Origin: Tetragonia tetragonoides
Lineage: Eukaryota; Streptophyta; Magnoliopsida; Caryophyllales; Aizoaceae
Direction: 5' to 3'
Assembly (NCBI GenBank): GCA_038025085.1
Contig: CM076139.1
Location: forward strand, 24,629,807 to 24,693,806
DNA: 64,000 nucleotides
The translations under genes were made by a program, and so were the position numbers. Under the pieces are notes generated by a model. That model did no database searches and was not told where the DNA came from. It worked only from the letters and a program-made list of their open reading frames with translations. Positions 10,920 to 21,983 of the stretch are shown here, piece after piece; position 1 is the stretch's first letter, and each line of letters starts with the position of its first letter.

Positions 10920-11327
10920 TTGAGTCGCACTTTGGTAGGCGCCGAGTTGAACTACTCACCAATTGAAAAGATGTGCTTGGCACTCATTTTTGCAATCCAA
11001 AAGTTGAAGCACTACATGCAAGCGCACACAATGAGGATCATATCCAAAGCCGACCCTATCAAGTACATATTGTCAAGGCCAGTCTTGTCAGGGCGACTAG
11101 CCAAACGGGCAGTACTGATTAAGCAACACGACATCGAGTATGTGTCTCAAAAGGCCATCAAAGGGCAAGCATTGGCCGACTTTCTAGTTGATCACCCCAT
11201 CCCTGCAGAATGGGAACTCACAATCGACTTGCCGAGAGAAGAAGTGTTCCTTATTGAAGTAGTGCCTCCATGGGAAAAATATATTTTGATGGGGCCGTAT
11301 GCCAAGACGGTGCTGGAGCGAGAGTAG
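10920..11327 (+). pseudogene. pol: Tat-C first RNase H domain
   Basis: In the same frame as the RT, after the TAA, lie SRTLVGAELNYSPIEKMC, LALIFAIQKLKHYMQAHTM and ILSRPVLSGRLAKRAVLIKQ, then KAIKGQALADFLVDHPIP. This is the C-terminal half of a gypsy RNase H; the N-terminal blocks are in the preceding frame around 10780-10900. A frameshift near 11270 leads into the second RNase H. Confidence 0.85.
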
Positions 11328-11494
11328 TCTTCATATCTCTAGAAAAACATGTATTGGCATACTTCTTTACGCTTACTCAGTTATGTTGCAACAATGTGGC
11401 CAAGTATCAAGCTCTCATTTTGGGTCTTCAAATGGCACTGGAAATAGGAGTCAAGGATTGTGATATATATGGCGATTCACAATTGGCGATTAAC
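11270..11494 (+). pseudogene. pol: Tat-C second RNase H, 5' half (split by insertion)
   Basis: The frame shows KIYFDGAVCQDGAGARVVF, then YQALILGLQMALEIGVKD and YGDSQLAIN, where it is cut by the solo LTR. In an intact domain the Glu of a NNxAEYEAL block would be expected; here the text is NNVAKYQAL, so that catalytic Glu is Lys. The domain continues at 38077. Confidence 0.85.
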
Positions 11495-11928
11495 TGTAGT
11501 ATCCCGAAAATCTAAACTCAATTATTAAACTAAAATAGTGATTAATTAGCATAAAATTTTTCGCTTAAACTTGCTAAGTATGATTAACGTGTCTAATGCA
11601 TGTACTTACGTAAATATTTTCTAAACTATATGCTAATCTCGTTTAAAACTAAAACCTACTTGATTAATTAACTAATCTACTTGATTAACTTATTTAATTT
11701 ATGTTTACGGTTTGCTTATGCATGATTAGGCCTTTGTTTGTGTTGATGACCGAATTAGAAGATATTAAGCTAGGATTAGTAATTTCCATTTTTACCTAAT
11801 CGGTTTACTATTCACCCTTGACACCTAAGCTACTTACTAGTCAATGTTTCATGCTCTAGCTTTCCACTTGTCATATATTGGCTTTGACACCATGTTTTGG
11901 TTGCTTACTAAGCTAAAACTAAGGAATT
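11495..11928. repeat. Solo LTR, left part (434 bp)
   Basis: The sequence begins TGTAGTATCCCG right after TTAAC and has no coding content. Its right part is at 37883-38071 and ends GGGGCGTTACA followed by a second TTAAC. Joined, the two parts give about 620 bp with TG...CA ends and no internal region, which is a solo LTR produced by LTR-LTR recombination. The ends resemble chromovirus-type (Tekay/Del) LTRs, an assignment from the termini only. Confidence 0.8.
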
Positions 11929-12248
11929 TGTTGGGTTCCTGGTTTTGATGATAACAAACAAAGTGTCCTTATCTATGTGTGAACTAACTATGATGGCAGG
12001 TTGACTTAAGGATGCAAGAAGGTATAATGCTCAAAGCATGATTGCTCATGAAGATGCTTGGATCCTAACAAGACATGAAGACAATATAATGTCGTTATGT
12101 CATTAGTCTTTATGTACTATGCTTGACTAGTTAGCAAGAGTCTAAATTAATCATGACAAGGGAACAACGTTGTATGACTGAGTGCATGCGTCTATGAGTA
12201 CAGAGGAGCATTCTTGTGAACCCTGTTCTCTATGACCAGCACTGCAGC

Positions 12249-12730
12249 TAGGCCTGACAAAAACTGACCCGACCCGACAACCCGACCTGAACCTAACCCG
12301 AAAAAAGTGGGTTAGGGTTGAGATTTTCAACCCGTTTATTAAATGGGTTAGGTTAAGGTTGAAATTTTCAACCCGAAAATAACCTATTCAACCTGTTTAC
12401 TTACATATGTCAATTTTATTTTTGAAATTCAGTAAATATTTATGAGCCAAATAAATAATAATCATTGAAAAGTATAAATTTTCCTTAATCCAATAGTTTG
12501 TTTTGTATATATCTACTTACTATAGAAATTTGATGCTATATATCCCCTTTAAATCAAGTTTTTTCCATTTTTTACTTATAATAAAGTATTTAAATGGGTT
12601 AAACGGGTCGACCTGATTAACCTGTTTATTAAATGGGTTGGGTTAGGGTTGGAGTTTTCGACCCATTTAAAAAACAGGTCAATTGGGTTGAACCCGAACC
12701 CGACCCGACCTGATCTGTTTGCCAGGCCTA
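12249..12730. mobile_element. hAT-type MITE, 482 bp, in the Sire-1 5' LTR
   Basis: Terminal inverted repeats read TAGGCCTGACAAA at the left and the complement of TAGGCCTGGCAAA at the right. The flanks carry an 8-bp target duplication ACTGCAGC (12241-12248 and 12731-12738), the size typical of hAT elements. The 3' LTR has the uninterrupted site, proving the insertion is younger than Sire-1. The interior has inverted blocks of GGGTTAGGGTT and CCCGACCCGACC and no coding frame. Confidence 0.92.
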
Positions 12731-13245
12731 ACTGCAGCGTGAAGGAACCAAAGGGGAACAACTTGTTGGACCCTATTCCTTCTAAGCTGTGTATCTGGAC
12801 AAGTTTGCATAATATTGTATTTATTATTTCTACGAATATTTTGTGTATTATCTTTTTAGATATTCACACAAATATTATTCTGAAGAAATATAATTTATTT
12901 TGGAAAAATGAATATTGCAAAATCGTTTTTAAACAGAAAAGTATTTTATTTTGAAAAGATATTATCTTGGAAAAGTATTTTACTTAATGGCCAAGTTTAT
13001 AATGTTAAGGTAAGTGAATTATCTTTTGGAATATTTTTAATTATCCTTTAGAGATTATATTCTGATAAATCACTTGCTAGCTGGCCAAGATTTTTTGTTA
13101 AAGTATTTGGACGGTTTTTATCTCATAGATTGAGTTAAGGAAAGATCTTTGATCTCTACTTAAACTCTATCCTATCTTTTGACAAATCTTATCTTTTATA
13201 TTCTGAAGAGATTTAACCTAATTGCATTGAGCTCCTTGGCCTGCC

Positions 13246-13254
13246 TATATAAGG
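13246..13254 (+). promoter_or_regulatory. TATA-like box in Sire-1 5' LTR
   Basis: TATATAAGG precedes GCGCCTGATAGG, and the block is conserved in both LTRs. It is the best candidate for the core promoter of the element transcript. Confidence 0.5.
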
Positions 13255-13884
13255 CGCCTGATAGGCTTAGTTGTAGGGTTAAGCTTTGTGTGCATTATTA
13301 AGTTCAGAATCATTTGTGCAAAGCGCTAAATCGTCCCAACCAGATACGTCCTGTACTCACAAGAACAACCTTGAACCCTGTTCCCTCTCCTGGTTAGTTT
13401 GAGTCTGCTCTTAGATTGGTCATTGCATAATAGGTTTTCTGTGGTCTTATTTTGCTTAGCATTGAAGCGTGTAATAGGACAAACAATCTGGTTATTTGTA
13501 ATTGCTCTAGCCTAGTAACAAGCATAGAGTTTTTCTCAGGTCAGTGTGTGACTTGGAGAGATTGGCAACGCATCAGTGACGGTGTGTGGTGGTGTTAGGG
13601 TACTGTGTTGTATCCTGTGTTTGGCTCTAGTTATAAGAGAAGTAGTGTGACAAAATCCCAAGTAAATAGGTCGTGGTTTTTACTCCTATTGAGCCTAGAA
13701 GGTTTTCGACGTAGAAAAAGCCTTGTGTTATTTACATTCAGTTCTTTACATTCTGTTTTTAGTTCACTGCGTAGGAACAACGTCCAAAACGTTCTTCCCT
13801 ACCCTGTTCTCAAGTTACAAAAACGCGAGAAATTGGAGTCACTCTATTCACCCCCCCTCTAGAGTAACTTAGGCACTCTTCAGT

Positions 13885-13896
13885 TGGTATCAGAGC
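13885..13896 (+). promoter_or_regulatory. Primer-binding site of Sire-1 (initiator-Met tRNA type)
   Basis: TGGTATCAGAGC starts two bases after the LTR end. This is the standard site complementary to the 3' end of plant initiator methionine tRNA. Confidence 0.93.
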
Positions 13897-13941
13897 AAGG
13901 TTGCTCATTAAAAGGTTAACACCTTGAGTTTTTCCGCAAAA

Positions 13942-14928
13942 ATGAGTGCACCTAGTGAGATGAGGGAAGGACAAACCATTAACCGTCCACCATTGTTTAA
14001 TGGAGAGTTTTACTCCTGGTGGAAGAAAAGAATGGAAATTTTCATCAAGGCTGAAGGCTACGAGTTATGGCAAATAACTCAGAAGGGAGATCTGGTTATA
14101 GAGCAAGTGGATGTGGAAGGCAAGACAAGCATCAAACCTCCAGAAAAATGGACCAATACTGACATGAAGCAGATAGAGAAAAATGCTAGGGCTGTCAAAC
14201 TCCTACACTCTGGAGTTGATGCTAAGGAATACAATCGTATTCAAGGATGTGACATTGCTCAAAGCATCTGGAAGACCTTGGAGATTGCGTATGAAGGTAC
14301 CTTACAGGTAAATCAATCCAAAATAGATATGTTGATTAGGCAATATGAATTGTTTAACATGGAACCAACTGAGACTATCAAAGACATGTATGCTCGGTTC
14401 AACAATATCTTAAATCAACTCAAATCTCTTGGAAAACCCTTTGATGAAGAAGATATTGTTAGAACATTGTTAAGGACTCTACCAGTAAACAACACATGGA
14501 CGGCTAAAGTAACAGCTATTCAAGAGGCAAGGGATTTGACCATCATGGAAGTTGAAGAATTAATTGGTAACTTAATGACTCATGAGTTACAAGTTAAATC
14601 TAATGAGACCAAGAGAGAAAAGGAGATTGCTTTCCAAGTGGATGAGATTCCTGAAGATGACCTAGATCTAAATGAAGATGAGATACGCCTTATTGCTAGG
14701 ATGTTTGCTCGCTTCTATGGTAATAGAGGAAGTTTCAATCAAGCTTCGTCAAATTCAGGGAAAGGTGAAAACTTTGACAAGTCCAAGATCAGATGTCACA
14801 ACTGCTCAAGACTTGGTCACTTCAAGAACGAGTGTCCTGAGCCAAGTGAGAACATATGCAGACAGAACATCGTCCATCCTCCTCCAGAAAGCCAGAAAGG
14901 TTCACCAAAAGAGAAGCAAGATACGTGA
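13942..14928 (+). CDS. gag: Sire-1 gag (nucleocapsid and capsid-like protein)
   Basis: The frame opens upstream of the first ATG; I place the start at ATG 13942 (MSAPSEMREG). The capsid-like part has the copia gag blocks RPPLFNGEFYSWWKKRME, an LLHSGVDAKEYNRI segment, and MYARFNNILNQLKSLGKPF. A zinc knuckle CHNCSRLGHFKNEC (CX2CX4HX4C, all four ligands present) lies near residue 290. The frame ends at TGA 14926-14928 and is open throughout, one of the few intact frames in the window. Gag-like coiled-coil sequence continues after a break at 14979. Confidence 0.88.
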   Translation: MSAPSEMREGQTINRPPLFNGEFYSWWKKRMEIFIKAEGYELWQITQKGDLVIEQVDVEGKTSIKPPEKWTNTDMKQIEKNARAVKLLHSGVDAKEYNRIQGCDIAQSIWKTLEIAYEGTLQVNQSKIDMLIRQYELFNMEPTETIKDMYARFNNILNQLKSLGKPFDEEDIVRTLLRTLPVNNTWTAKVTAIQEARDLTIMEVEELIGNLMTHELQVKSNETKREKEIAFQVDEIPEDDLDLNEDEIRLIARMFARFYGNRGSFNQASSNSGKGENFDKSKIRCHNCSRLGHFKNECPEPSENICRQNIVHPPPESQKGSPKEKQDT

Positions 14929-14978
14929 GCATGTTGGTTGGTTGGTCAGACAACTAGGAGGATAATCCAGAAGATGAA

Positions 14979-15818
14979 GTGGAGGATCTATGCACTATGG
15001 CCAGAACAGATATATCTCCTAAAGAAGAAGTAGAGGTAGGTATTCTTGAAATTAAAAGTCAAATTACTTCTTGGTCTAGAGATAAATTGCTTAAGATGGT
15101 ACTTTTTATGATGGATCAGTATGAAGAGTTAAACATTGAAAAAGATAACATTTTGCATGCTTATAATGATTCAAAGGAAGATGTAACTGAACTGTTAGAG
15201 ATCAAAATCAATTACGAGAAAATATTAAAAACCTTGAAAAAGAAAAATAAAGATCTCAAAGAAACAGTATGCAAAATGGAGGAAACAAGGTCCATCCTTG
15301 AAAGTAAATGTTTATCTCTTGAGACTAATTTATCTAAGAAAGCTACTAAGACATTAGAACCTGTTTATGTGTGTGATGAGACTGGCCTAGATGAGTTAAA
15401 ATCTGAATGTGAAATTCTTAGAATCAACTTGGAAAAGGCACTTGAAAAATCTAAGGACTATAAAGGCAAGTTGAACAAGGTTCAAGAAGAACTAGTTCGT
15501 CTTAACAAATGGACTAGCTCATCTCAAGCCTTAAAATGGCTAAATGATCATCACAATAGGTTTAAAAATGGTCTAGGAAGAAAACCCAAGAAGGATGACT
15601 GGACTCCCAACACCATATATGTTGGTTTGAAATATAACAGACTTTGCTGGCATTTTGGACAAGGTGGTCACTACAGGTACGAATACCAGGAGAGAACTAG
15701 GTCTGTTGTAAAGAATAAACAACATGTAAAACAAGTTTGGATGAGAAAAGACAGAGTTAGAAATGATTCTGAGAAGAAGGAGCCCAAGCAAGTGTGGGTT
15801 CCTAAAACTAATAAGTGA
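14979..15818 (+). pseudogene. Sire-1 gag-pol spacer: coiled coil and degenerate second zinc knuckle
   Basis: A 279-residue frame is rich in Lys, Glu and Leu in heptad spacing (for example LEIKINYEKILKTLKKKN) and is probably a coiled coil. Near its end is WHFGQGGHYRYEYQE, a knuckle in which two of the expected Cys are Phe and Tyr, so zinc binding is probably lost. It ends at TGA after VWVPKTNK, a junction commonly seen just before the protease in this group. It is broken from gag upstream (TGA 14928) and protease downstream (15818). Confidence 0.75.
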
Positions 15819-15836
15819 CTCTCATTGTAGGCTAAA

Positions 15837-17024
15837 GTGAAAGAGAGCAAGCCATGGTATGTGGACAGTGGCTGCTCAAGGCACATGACAGGAGAAAAAT
15901 CTGTATTTCTTTCACTCACAGCCTATGAAGGTGGAAGTGTGACTTTTGGTGACGACCAAACAGGTGAAGTGGTCGGTATAGGTAAGCTTGGTAAGTCACT
16001 AACACACTCCATAGACGATGAAGTCTACTTGGTTGATGGTTTGAAGCATAATTTGTTGAGTGTTTCACAACTATGTGATAAAGGGAACAATGTCCTATTC
16101 ACTGCAAACAGTTGCATAGTTGCGAATCACAAGACAAAAATTGTGGTGCTAGAGGGAAAGCGGCACAAGAATGTTTACAAAGTTGATGTAAATAAGCTTT
16201 CCAGTAACTCTTTAACATGTCTCAGTGCTATCGAAGATGATTCCTCATTGTGGCATAGACGGTTTGGACATGTAAGTCTTAATACCTTGAACAAGCTAGC
16301 ATCACAGAACCTTGTCATTGGTTTACCTAAAATCAAATTCAAAAGTGATGAGTTGTGTGGTGCTTGTGGTAGAGGTAAACAGGTAAAGTCTTCTTTTAAG
16401 TCAAAGAACATGGTAAGTATTTCACGTCCTCTTGAACTTCTACACATGGATCTTTGTGGTCCTATGAGAGTTCAAACTCGTGGAGGAAGAAATTATGTTT
16501 TTGTTATTGTAGATGAGTATTCAAGATTCACATTGACCCTGTTGCTTGTTTCTAAAGATGAAACTTTTGATGGGTTTGAAATCTTTGCTAACAGAATGCA
16601 GAAACAGGTTGAAGCTGATATACTATCTCTAAGGTCTGATCATGGCATAGAGTTTGAGAATGACAAATTCATAAACTACTGTGCTCAACATGGCATTGAT
16701 CACAACTTCTCTGTTCCAAGGACGCCCCAACAGAATGGGGTAGTTGGAAGGAAGAACAGGACCTTGGAAGACATAGCTAGAACCATGTTGCTGGCTAGTG
16801 ACCTTCCTAGGAACATATGGGGAGAATCTGTCATTACAGCTTGCTATATCATAAATCGTGCCATGCTAAGGCCCATCTTGAGAAAGACACCCTATGAATT
16901 ACTCAGAGGAAGAAAGCCAAATATATCCCACTTTAGAGCTTTTGGTTGTAGTGCTATGTACATAACAACGAAAAGACTAACCTGGGGAAATTTGATGCTA
17001 GGAGTGATGAGGCTGTCTTTGTAG
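15837..17024 (+). pseudogene. pol: Sire-1 protease and integrase
   Basis: The frame opens with the protease (WYVDSGCSRHMTG; the D-S-G triad is present), followed by GKNLLSVSQL-like cleavage-region sequence. The integrase zinc finger is HRRFGHVS...CGACGRGKQV (HH-CC). The core has LLHMDLCGPM and SDHGIEFEN for the two Asp, but TPQQNGVVGRKNRTLED has Gly where the family has the catalytic Glu. The frame is lost by a shift near 16970-17024. Integrase joins element DNA to the host chromosome in the nucleus; this copy should be inactive. Confidence 0.9.
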
Positions 17025-17224
17025 GCTATACTCCTCAGAGCAAAGCATACAGGGTCCTCAACAAGAGAACTTAGCAAGCTGAGGAAAGTGTACATGTTGT
17101 GTTTGATGAATCTAATGCAGGTCTTGAGTCATTGTTGCAGGATAAAGAAGACTTCCCGATTGGCCTTGCACCAGAAAGGGAAGAAGAAGAATAACAACAA
17201 GTCTCAGGAGAAACAGGTAATGCT

Positions 17225-18075
17225 GTGGAGGAAGAAACAGAGTCTACACCTCCAAGAGTCCATAAAATGGAATCAGGGGGAACAAATACTCCTGATATGG
17301 GAACAACACCCATACAGAAAGGAGCTGATCAAAATGAAAGTCCAAGAGAGGACCCTGTTCCCTCTCCACAAAGAGATGATCCAGAAAGTTTTGGCTTCCA
17401 GCCACGTTCTTGGAAACATCAGAGCTCTCATCCCATGAATCAAATCATCAGTGATATAAATAAAGGGATTCAAACGAGAGCTTCTGTACAGAACTTTATG
17501 GCTTTTTCTTCCTTCTTGTCCTATATTGAACCACATAATATTAATGAAGCTTTGCAGGATGCTAATTGGATAACTGTAATGCAAGAGAAACTCAACCAGT
17601 TTGAAAGGAACAAGGTCTGGCACCTTGTTCCTAGACCTGATAATAGGACCATCATTAGGACTAAATGGGTGTTCAGGAACAAACTAGATGAGACAGGTAT
17701 TGTGGTTAGAAACAAGGCTAGATTGGTTGTTCAAGGTTACAACCAGCAAGAGGGGATTGACTATGATGAGACATTGCCCCTATTGCTAGAATTGAGGCAA
17801 TACGCATGCTGACAGCGTTTGCAGCTCATATGGACTTCAAACTGCAACAAATGGATTTCAAAAGTGCCTTTCTGAATGGGTACTTGAAAGAGGAAGTTTA
17901 TGTGAAGCAACCCCCTGGGTTTGAAAGCAATGAGTCCCCTGACCATGTCTATAAACTTGACAAAGCATTGTATGGCTTGAAACAAGCTCCTAGAGCTTGG
18001 TATGAGCGTCTGTCAAAGTTCTTAATGGAAAATGGTTATCAAAGGGACAAGTTGACACAACCCTGTTCTTATTAG
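17225..18075 (+). pseudogene. pol: Sire-1 reverse transcriptase, N-terminal part
   Basis: Frame 17225-17812 has a Pro/Glu-rich spacer, then the RT entry blocks (INEALQDANWITVMQEKLNQ, TKWVFRNKLDETG, NKARLVVQGYNQQEGIDYDE). A frameshift at about 17790 moves the reading to 17806-18075, which carries MDFKSAFLNGYLKEEVYVKQ and LYGLKQAPRAWYERL. A stop at 18075 interrupts before the catalytic motif. Confidence 0.9.
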
Positions 18076-18089
18076 CAAAGGGGGAAAGT

Positions 18090-18968
18090 TTGTTAGTTGT
18101 ACAAATCTATGTTGATAATATAAATTTTGGTGCAACTAATCAATCTTTGTGCAGGGAATTTTCTGAGTTGATGATGAGTGAACTTGAAATGAGTATGATG
18201 GGTGACCTTAATTTCTTTTTAGGCTTACAGATCAAACAAACTTCCGAAGGAACAATGATTCATCAACAAAAGTATGCTAGAAAGTTGATCAAGAAATATG
18301 GCATGAGAGATGCCAAGGTCTATGACACACCTGTTGCCACCAATGTCAAGCTTTACTTGGATGAAGCAGGTAAGAGTGCTGATCAAATAGTGTATAGAGG
18401 TATGATTGGTTCTTTATTGTACCTAACTGCTAGTAGACCTGATATCATGTATAGTGTTGGCTTGTGTGCAAGGTTTCAAGCAAACCCCAAAGAGTCACAT
18501 CTTACACAAGTCAAACATATCCTAAGGTACCTCAAGGGAACTGAAGACTTATGTCTCTGGTACCCTAGAGGTGCTGGCATTGATTTAATCGGCTATGCTG
18601 ACGCTGATTATGCAGGATACCTTGTAGACAAGAAGAGCACATCCGACATGGCTACTTTCCTAGGGCCTTGCTTGATCTCTTGGGCCTCCAAAAAGCAAAA
18701 TTTCGTGGCCATGTCTACTGCTGAAGCTGAGTATGTGGCAGCAGCTTCATGTTGTGCACAATTGTTGTGGGTAAGACAACAATTAAAGGATTTTGGAATT
18801 GATGCAGGTTGTATGCCAATCTTGTGTGACAACACAAGTGCTATAAATATTTCCAAAAATCCAGTGCAACATTCAAGAACAAAGCACATTGACATTAGAC
18901 ATCACTTTCTGAGAGACAATCCAGAGAAAGGATTCATTAAATTGAATTTTTGCAAGACGGAGGATTAA
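18090..18968 (+). pseudogene. pol: Sire-1 RT catalytic part and RNase H
   Basis: The 292-residue frame begins with VQIYVDNINFGAT: the second Asp of the YVDD motif is Asn. It continues with FFLGLQIKQ, KYGMRDAKVYDTPV, GSLLYLTASRPDIMYSV and the copia RNase H blocks GYADADYAGYLVDKKSTS, STAEAEYVAAASCCAQLLW and LCDNTSAINISKNPVQHSRT. RNase H Asp and Glu positions look intact. It ends at 18968; the usual final block continues in another phase (DLFTKPL-like) to about 19045. Confidence 0.9.
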
Positions 18969-19969
18969 TTGGCAGATCTCTTTACCAAACCATTGAGCAG
19001 AGAAAGGTATGAGAAACTTAGACTAGAAATAGGCATGATCAAGATTACTTAGTTGTATGTGCACCCTGTTCCCTCGATGATTGGCTAGAGTGTGTCTACA
19101 TGTTTTATGTGTGTATATATGTGATTTGTTTGTCCTTTTAAAGCTTTTGTATGTCTATACCAGCTCGCGTGCAGTAAAATGCATAACTGTATGACCTGAA
19201 CTAAAGGACTCACTTTGGTCTATTGATATGTCCCTTATTATCCTCAAAACTGTTGTTGTATGATTCTTAAAGACCAATACATCGACCCTGTTCCCTCAGT
19301 CACTCTGCCTCAAGCAATACTGTTCCCAACGGGCAAATTCAGACGCATTTAATTGTGTCTGATTTCCCAATTATTAGAGGCGGTTGGATTTGTTTCCCTA
19401 TAAATAGGGGCTAGCCATTGTTCTTCCTCATCACAACTCAAAATAAATTAGCTCCCTAAATTCTCTCTCTCTCAAATTCTTCCCGTTAATTCTCATTCTC
19501 TCTCAAAAGTCCTCCCGTTATTCCTTCTTCTCTCAAATCTCTTTATCTTCTCCGTCATTTTTTGAATTTTCTTCCCGTTAATTCAAGAAACTTCTCCCCC
19601 AAATTCTTATTCTTTCTCCCTCTTTCAAACCCTAAATCAGGCTATAAATAACAATGGTGATTGGAACCCGATCAGCTGCATCAAGAAATCTCATGTTGAG
19701 AAATCACCCTCTACCACTCCCATCACTTCATCCGCCCCAGTTACAACCCCAACTATGCCTGTCAAAACGTCAGCTCGCAAGACCACGGGTCCAGCGGAGT
19801 TTCATCACCATCTCCACCATCATCTCCTCCACCACCTATCACTGAAAATCTGGGGAAGGATGGTGCTGCTAAAACAGGGGCCTTAGCTTCTTCTGCCAAG
19901 AAGAAAGACAAGAAAAGAACAACCAAGAGAGTAAGCCCGTCTGAGCTAGCTGGGGAAGTTGATGCTCTT

Positions 19970-21247
19970 TTGGATGAAGGAACTGCAATTAGGGCGAAGT
20001 ATGTAAAGGAGACGGGTGATAAGGGAAAGAAAAAGAAAGCGGGTGCTGGGAAATCAAAAGGAGAGCTTGATGGAGAGAAAAGGGAAAGCGAGGGAGGAAA
20101 GAAGCCTGAAATAGAGAGCTCCACTGCTCAGGGGGAACAGGGGCCAGCTGAGGAACCACCTGTTCCCACAGCTGAGCCTAAGAAACCCAAGAAGACCACT
20201 GCTGGGTCTTCCAAGAAACAGGGTTCTCGTCTCAAGGACCCTGTCAAAGAACCTGTTCTCACACCACCTCCATCCAATAAAAGGAAGACCGTCTCTGAAC
20301 AGGTCTTGGACGCACCCACTGAGACTCCTCCACCTACAGCAGCTGAGGCTTCTTCCCGTCCTGCCAAGAGGAAGAAGGCCTTAGTCTCCATGCCCTCTAC
20401 ATCTGCATCTGCTCCTGCTGGCAACACTGGCAAGAAAAAGAAGATGAGCCAGGATGAGATTGATGCAAGGACTGCTCAAATCCTCTCCAGACGAAGCATC
20501 TCAGGTAAAGTTTGGTGTTTGGATTGGATGAAGGATAATAGGGCTGGGGATTTTGTCAATAATGTCATGTCTCAAGGGTGGGGTACTTTTATGACCACTA
20601 GAACTACCTTCCACTATGCTGAATTCAAACAGTTTTACCTAAACTGTACTGTGAAAAAGGGGTTGGTCAGAAGTGAAGTGTCTGGGGTTCCCATTAAGTT
20701 TAATGCATCTGATTTAGGGAAAATCTTGGGAATCCCTTGTGAAGGTGTTGCTTAGTGGGCTAGGGGTGGTGTCTTGCCTGAGTATGAAGGACTTGACCCC
20801 ATAGTCACTGTGAGAAAGTACTCTAGGAATATGGAGGAGGATGTGGCCAAACGGGTAAAGGTTGTGGACCTTGTTCCTATGCACAAGTTGTACTTTGCAC
20901 TTGTGTTCAGGACCCTGGTCCCTAGGGAAGGGGTTAGGGAGTATTGCTCAGCCTATGACATGAGCATTATGGATCTGCTTGAACGTTGAGAGAAGGTGAA
21001 TCTTCCTGCTGTCATGATTCACCACATAGACTATGTTCTCAGTGCCAAGAAGATCACCCACTCTCTTCCCTATGGGTATGCTCTCACCCTGGTATTCCAA
21101 CACTTTGGGGTGCCTCTTTCTGATGGGGCATCACCTACAACTGTAAATGAGGTGGGTAAGCAGTACTTGAAGCAAATTGGCTTCAGGTTTGATGCGGATC
21201 CAGAGGAGAAGGGGGATGATGAGGAACCTGGTTTTGAGGGGGAATAG
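19970..21247 (+). pseudogene. Sire-1 third ORF (env-like position; putative plant transposon protein domain)
   Basis: One frame runs 19970-21247 with in-frame stops only at 20753-20755 (TAG) and 20987-20989 (TGA). The first 150 residues are Lys/Pro/Ser-rich with nuclear-signal-like clusters (KKKKAGAGKSKG). From about residue 170 comes a folded-looking domain: GWGTFMTTRTTFHYAEFKQF, LGKILGIPCEG, then YFALVFRTLVPREG and IHHIDYVLSAKKITHSLPYG. This recalls the 'putative plant transposon protein' family seen in other plant retroelement ORFs; the match is from memory of the pattern. I see no convincing signal peptide or membrane anchor, so 'envelope' is only a positional label. More sense may lie upstream from 19654. 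Confidence 0.65.
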
Positions 21248-21983
21248 GGCCAAGAGGTTGTTTCCACGGAAGGGGCCAGTATAAGATGGGCTGCAATGTT
21301 CACTACGCTGCAGTTGGTTGAGGCAAAGCTCAACTCTGTGACCTCCAAGCAAGCTTACCTGGGTCATTTGACTATTTTCTGGATGGCCTATATCAATAGA
21401 TTTTTAAGTTTGAGCTACTAATTCTTGCATTTGTTTGCATACACTTAAACCCTGGAGGTGATGGTTGTGATATAGTTGCTAAAATTTGGCTTTAACTTAT
21501 CACTAATTGCATGTTTAACAAATGTCTATAACAGTTTTTGATGATGCCAAAAGGGGGAAGAGTGGTGTGCTTATGATTAGGTTTGATATGATCATGTTTA
21601 AGTTTAGTCTAGTTTACTTCTCGTACCTTGGTAACCTATTCACTATGGATGGGTACCACACAAATTTCTTTTGAATTCTGCTCTAATGGTTTCTGGTTTG
21701 AAATGGTGTTTCCTCTGCCTACTTTGATTCTCTAAAGTCTTGAAAGTTGCAACTCTGATTGCACAATTTCTCTCTACAAAAGTCTCAATGTGATGGATGA
21801 TAATGTTAACCTGAAGTTTTTCATTGTGAAGATGTGAACCCTGTTCCTACTTACGCGTGGTTCTTCTGGTTGGTTCACAGCAATGGTAAGTCCAGGTAAG
21901 CTTGAGTTAGTTTTTGTACTCAATATAATTGGTACCTAGCTCAGATAAGCACACTAGTTTGTCATCATCAAAAAGGGGCAATT
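21248..21983 (+). other. Sire-1 3' untranslated region with polypurine tract
   Basis: After the third ORF the sequence is AT-rich and non-coding. AAAAAGGGG at 21970-21978, six bases before the 3' LTR, is the likely polypurine tract that primes plus-strand synthesis. Short CCTGTTCC motifs recur here and in the LTRs. Confidence 0.7.

Larger units (their letters stand above)
7715..11494 (+). mobile_element. Tat-C left part: old plus-strand Ty3/gypsy (Tat) element
   Basis: Plus-strand pol sequence starts directly after the Tat-A LTR and is cut in the middle of the second RNase H domain at TTAAC (11490-11494). The same domain resumes at 38072 after the same five bases, so the two parts are one element split by later insertions. 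The 5' LTR and gag lie left of Tat-A and outside the window. Many stops and frameshifts mark this as the oldest element of the nest. Confidence 0.88.
11929..13882 (+). repeat. 5' LTR of Sire-1 (contains a MITE)
   Basis: TG...CA ends match the 3' LTR. Length is 1954 bp, of which 482 bp plus an 8-bp duplication are the hAT-like MITE. A TATA-like box TATATAAGG lies at 13246-13254. The same box is at 22810-22818 in the 3' LTR as TATATAAAG. Confidence 0.93.

Noticed and set aside
19654..19845. Separate small gene MVIGTRSAASRN...
   Set aside because: It lies directly before the third ORF of Sire-1, probably its N-terminal part in a shifted frame; no independent evidence.
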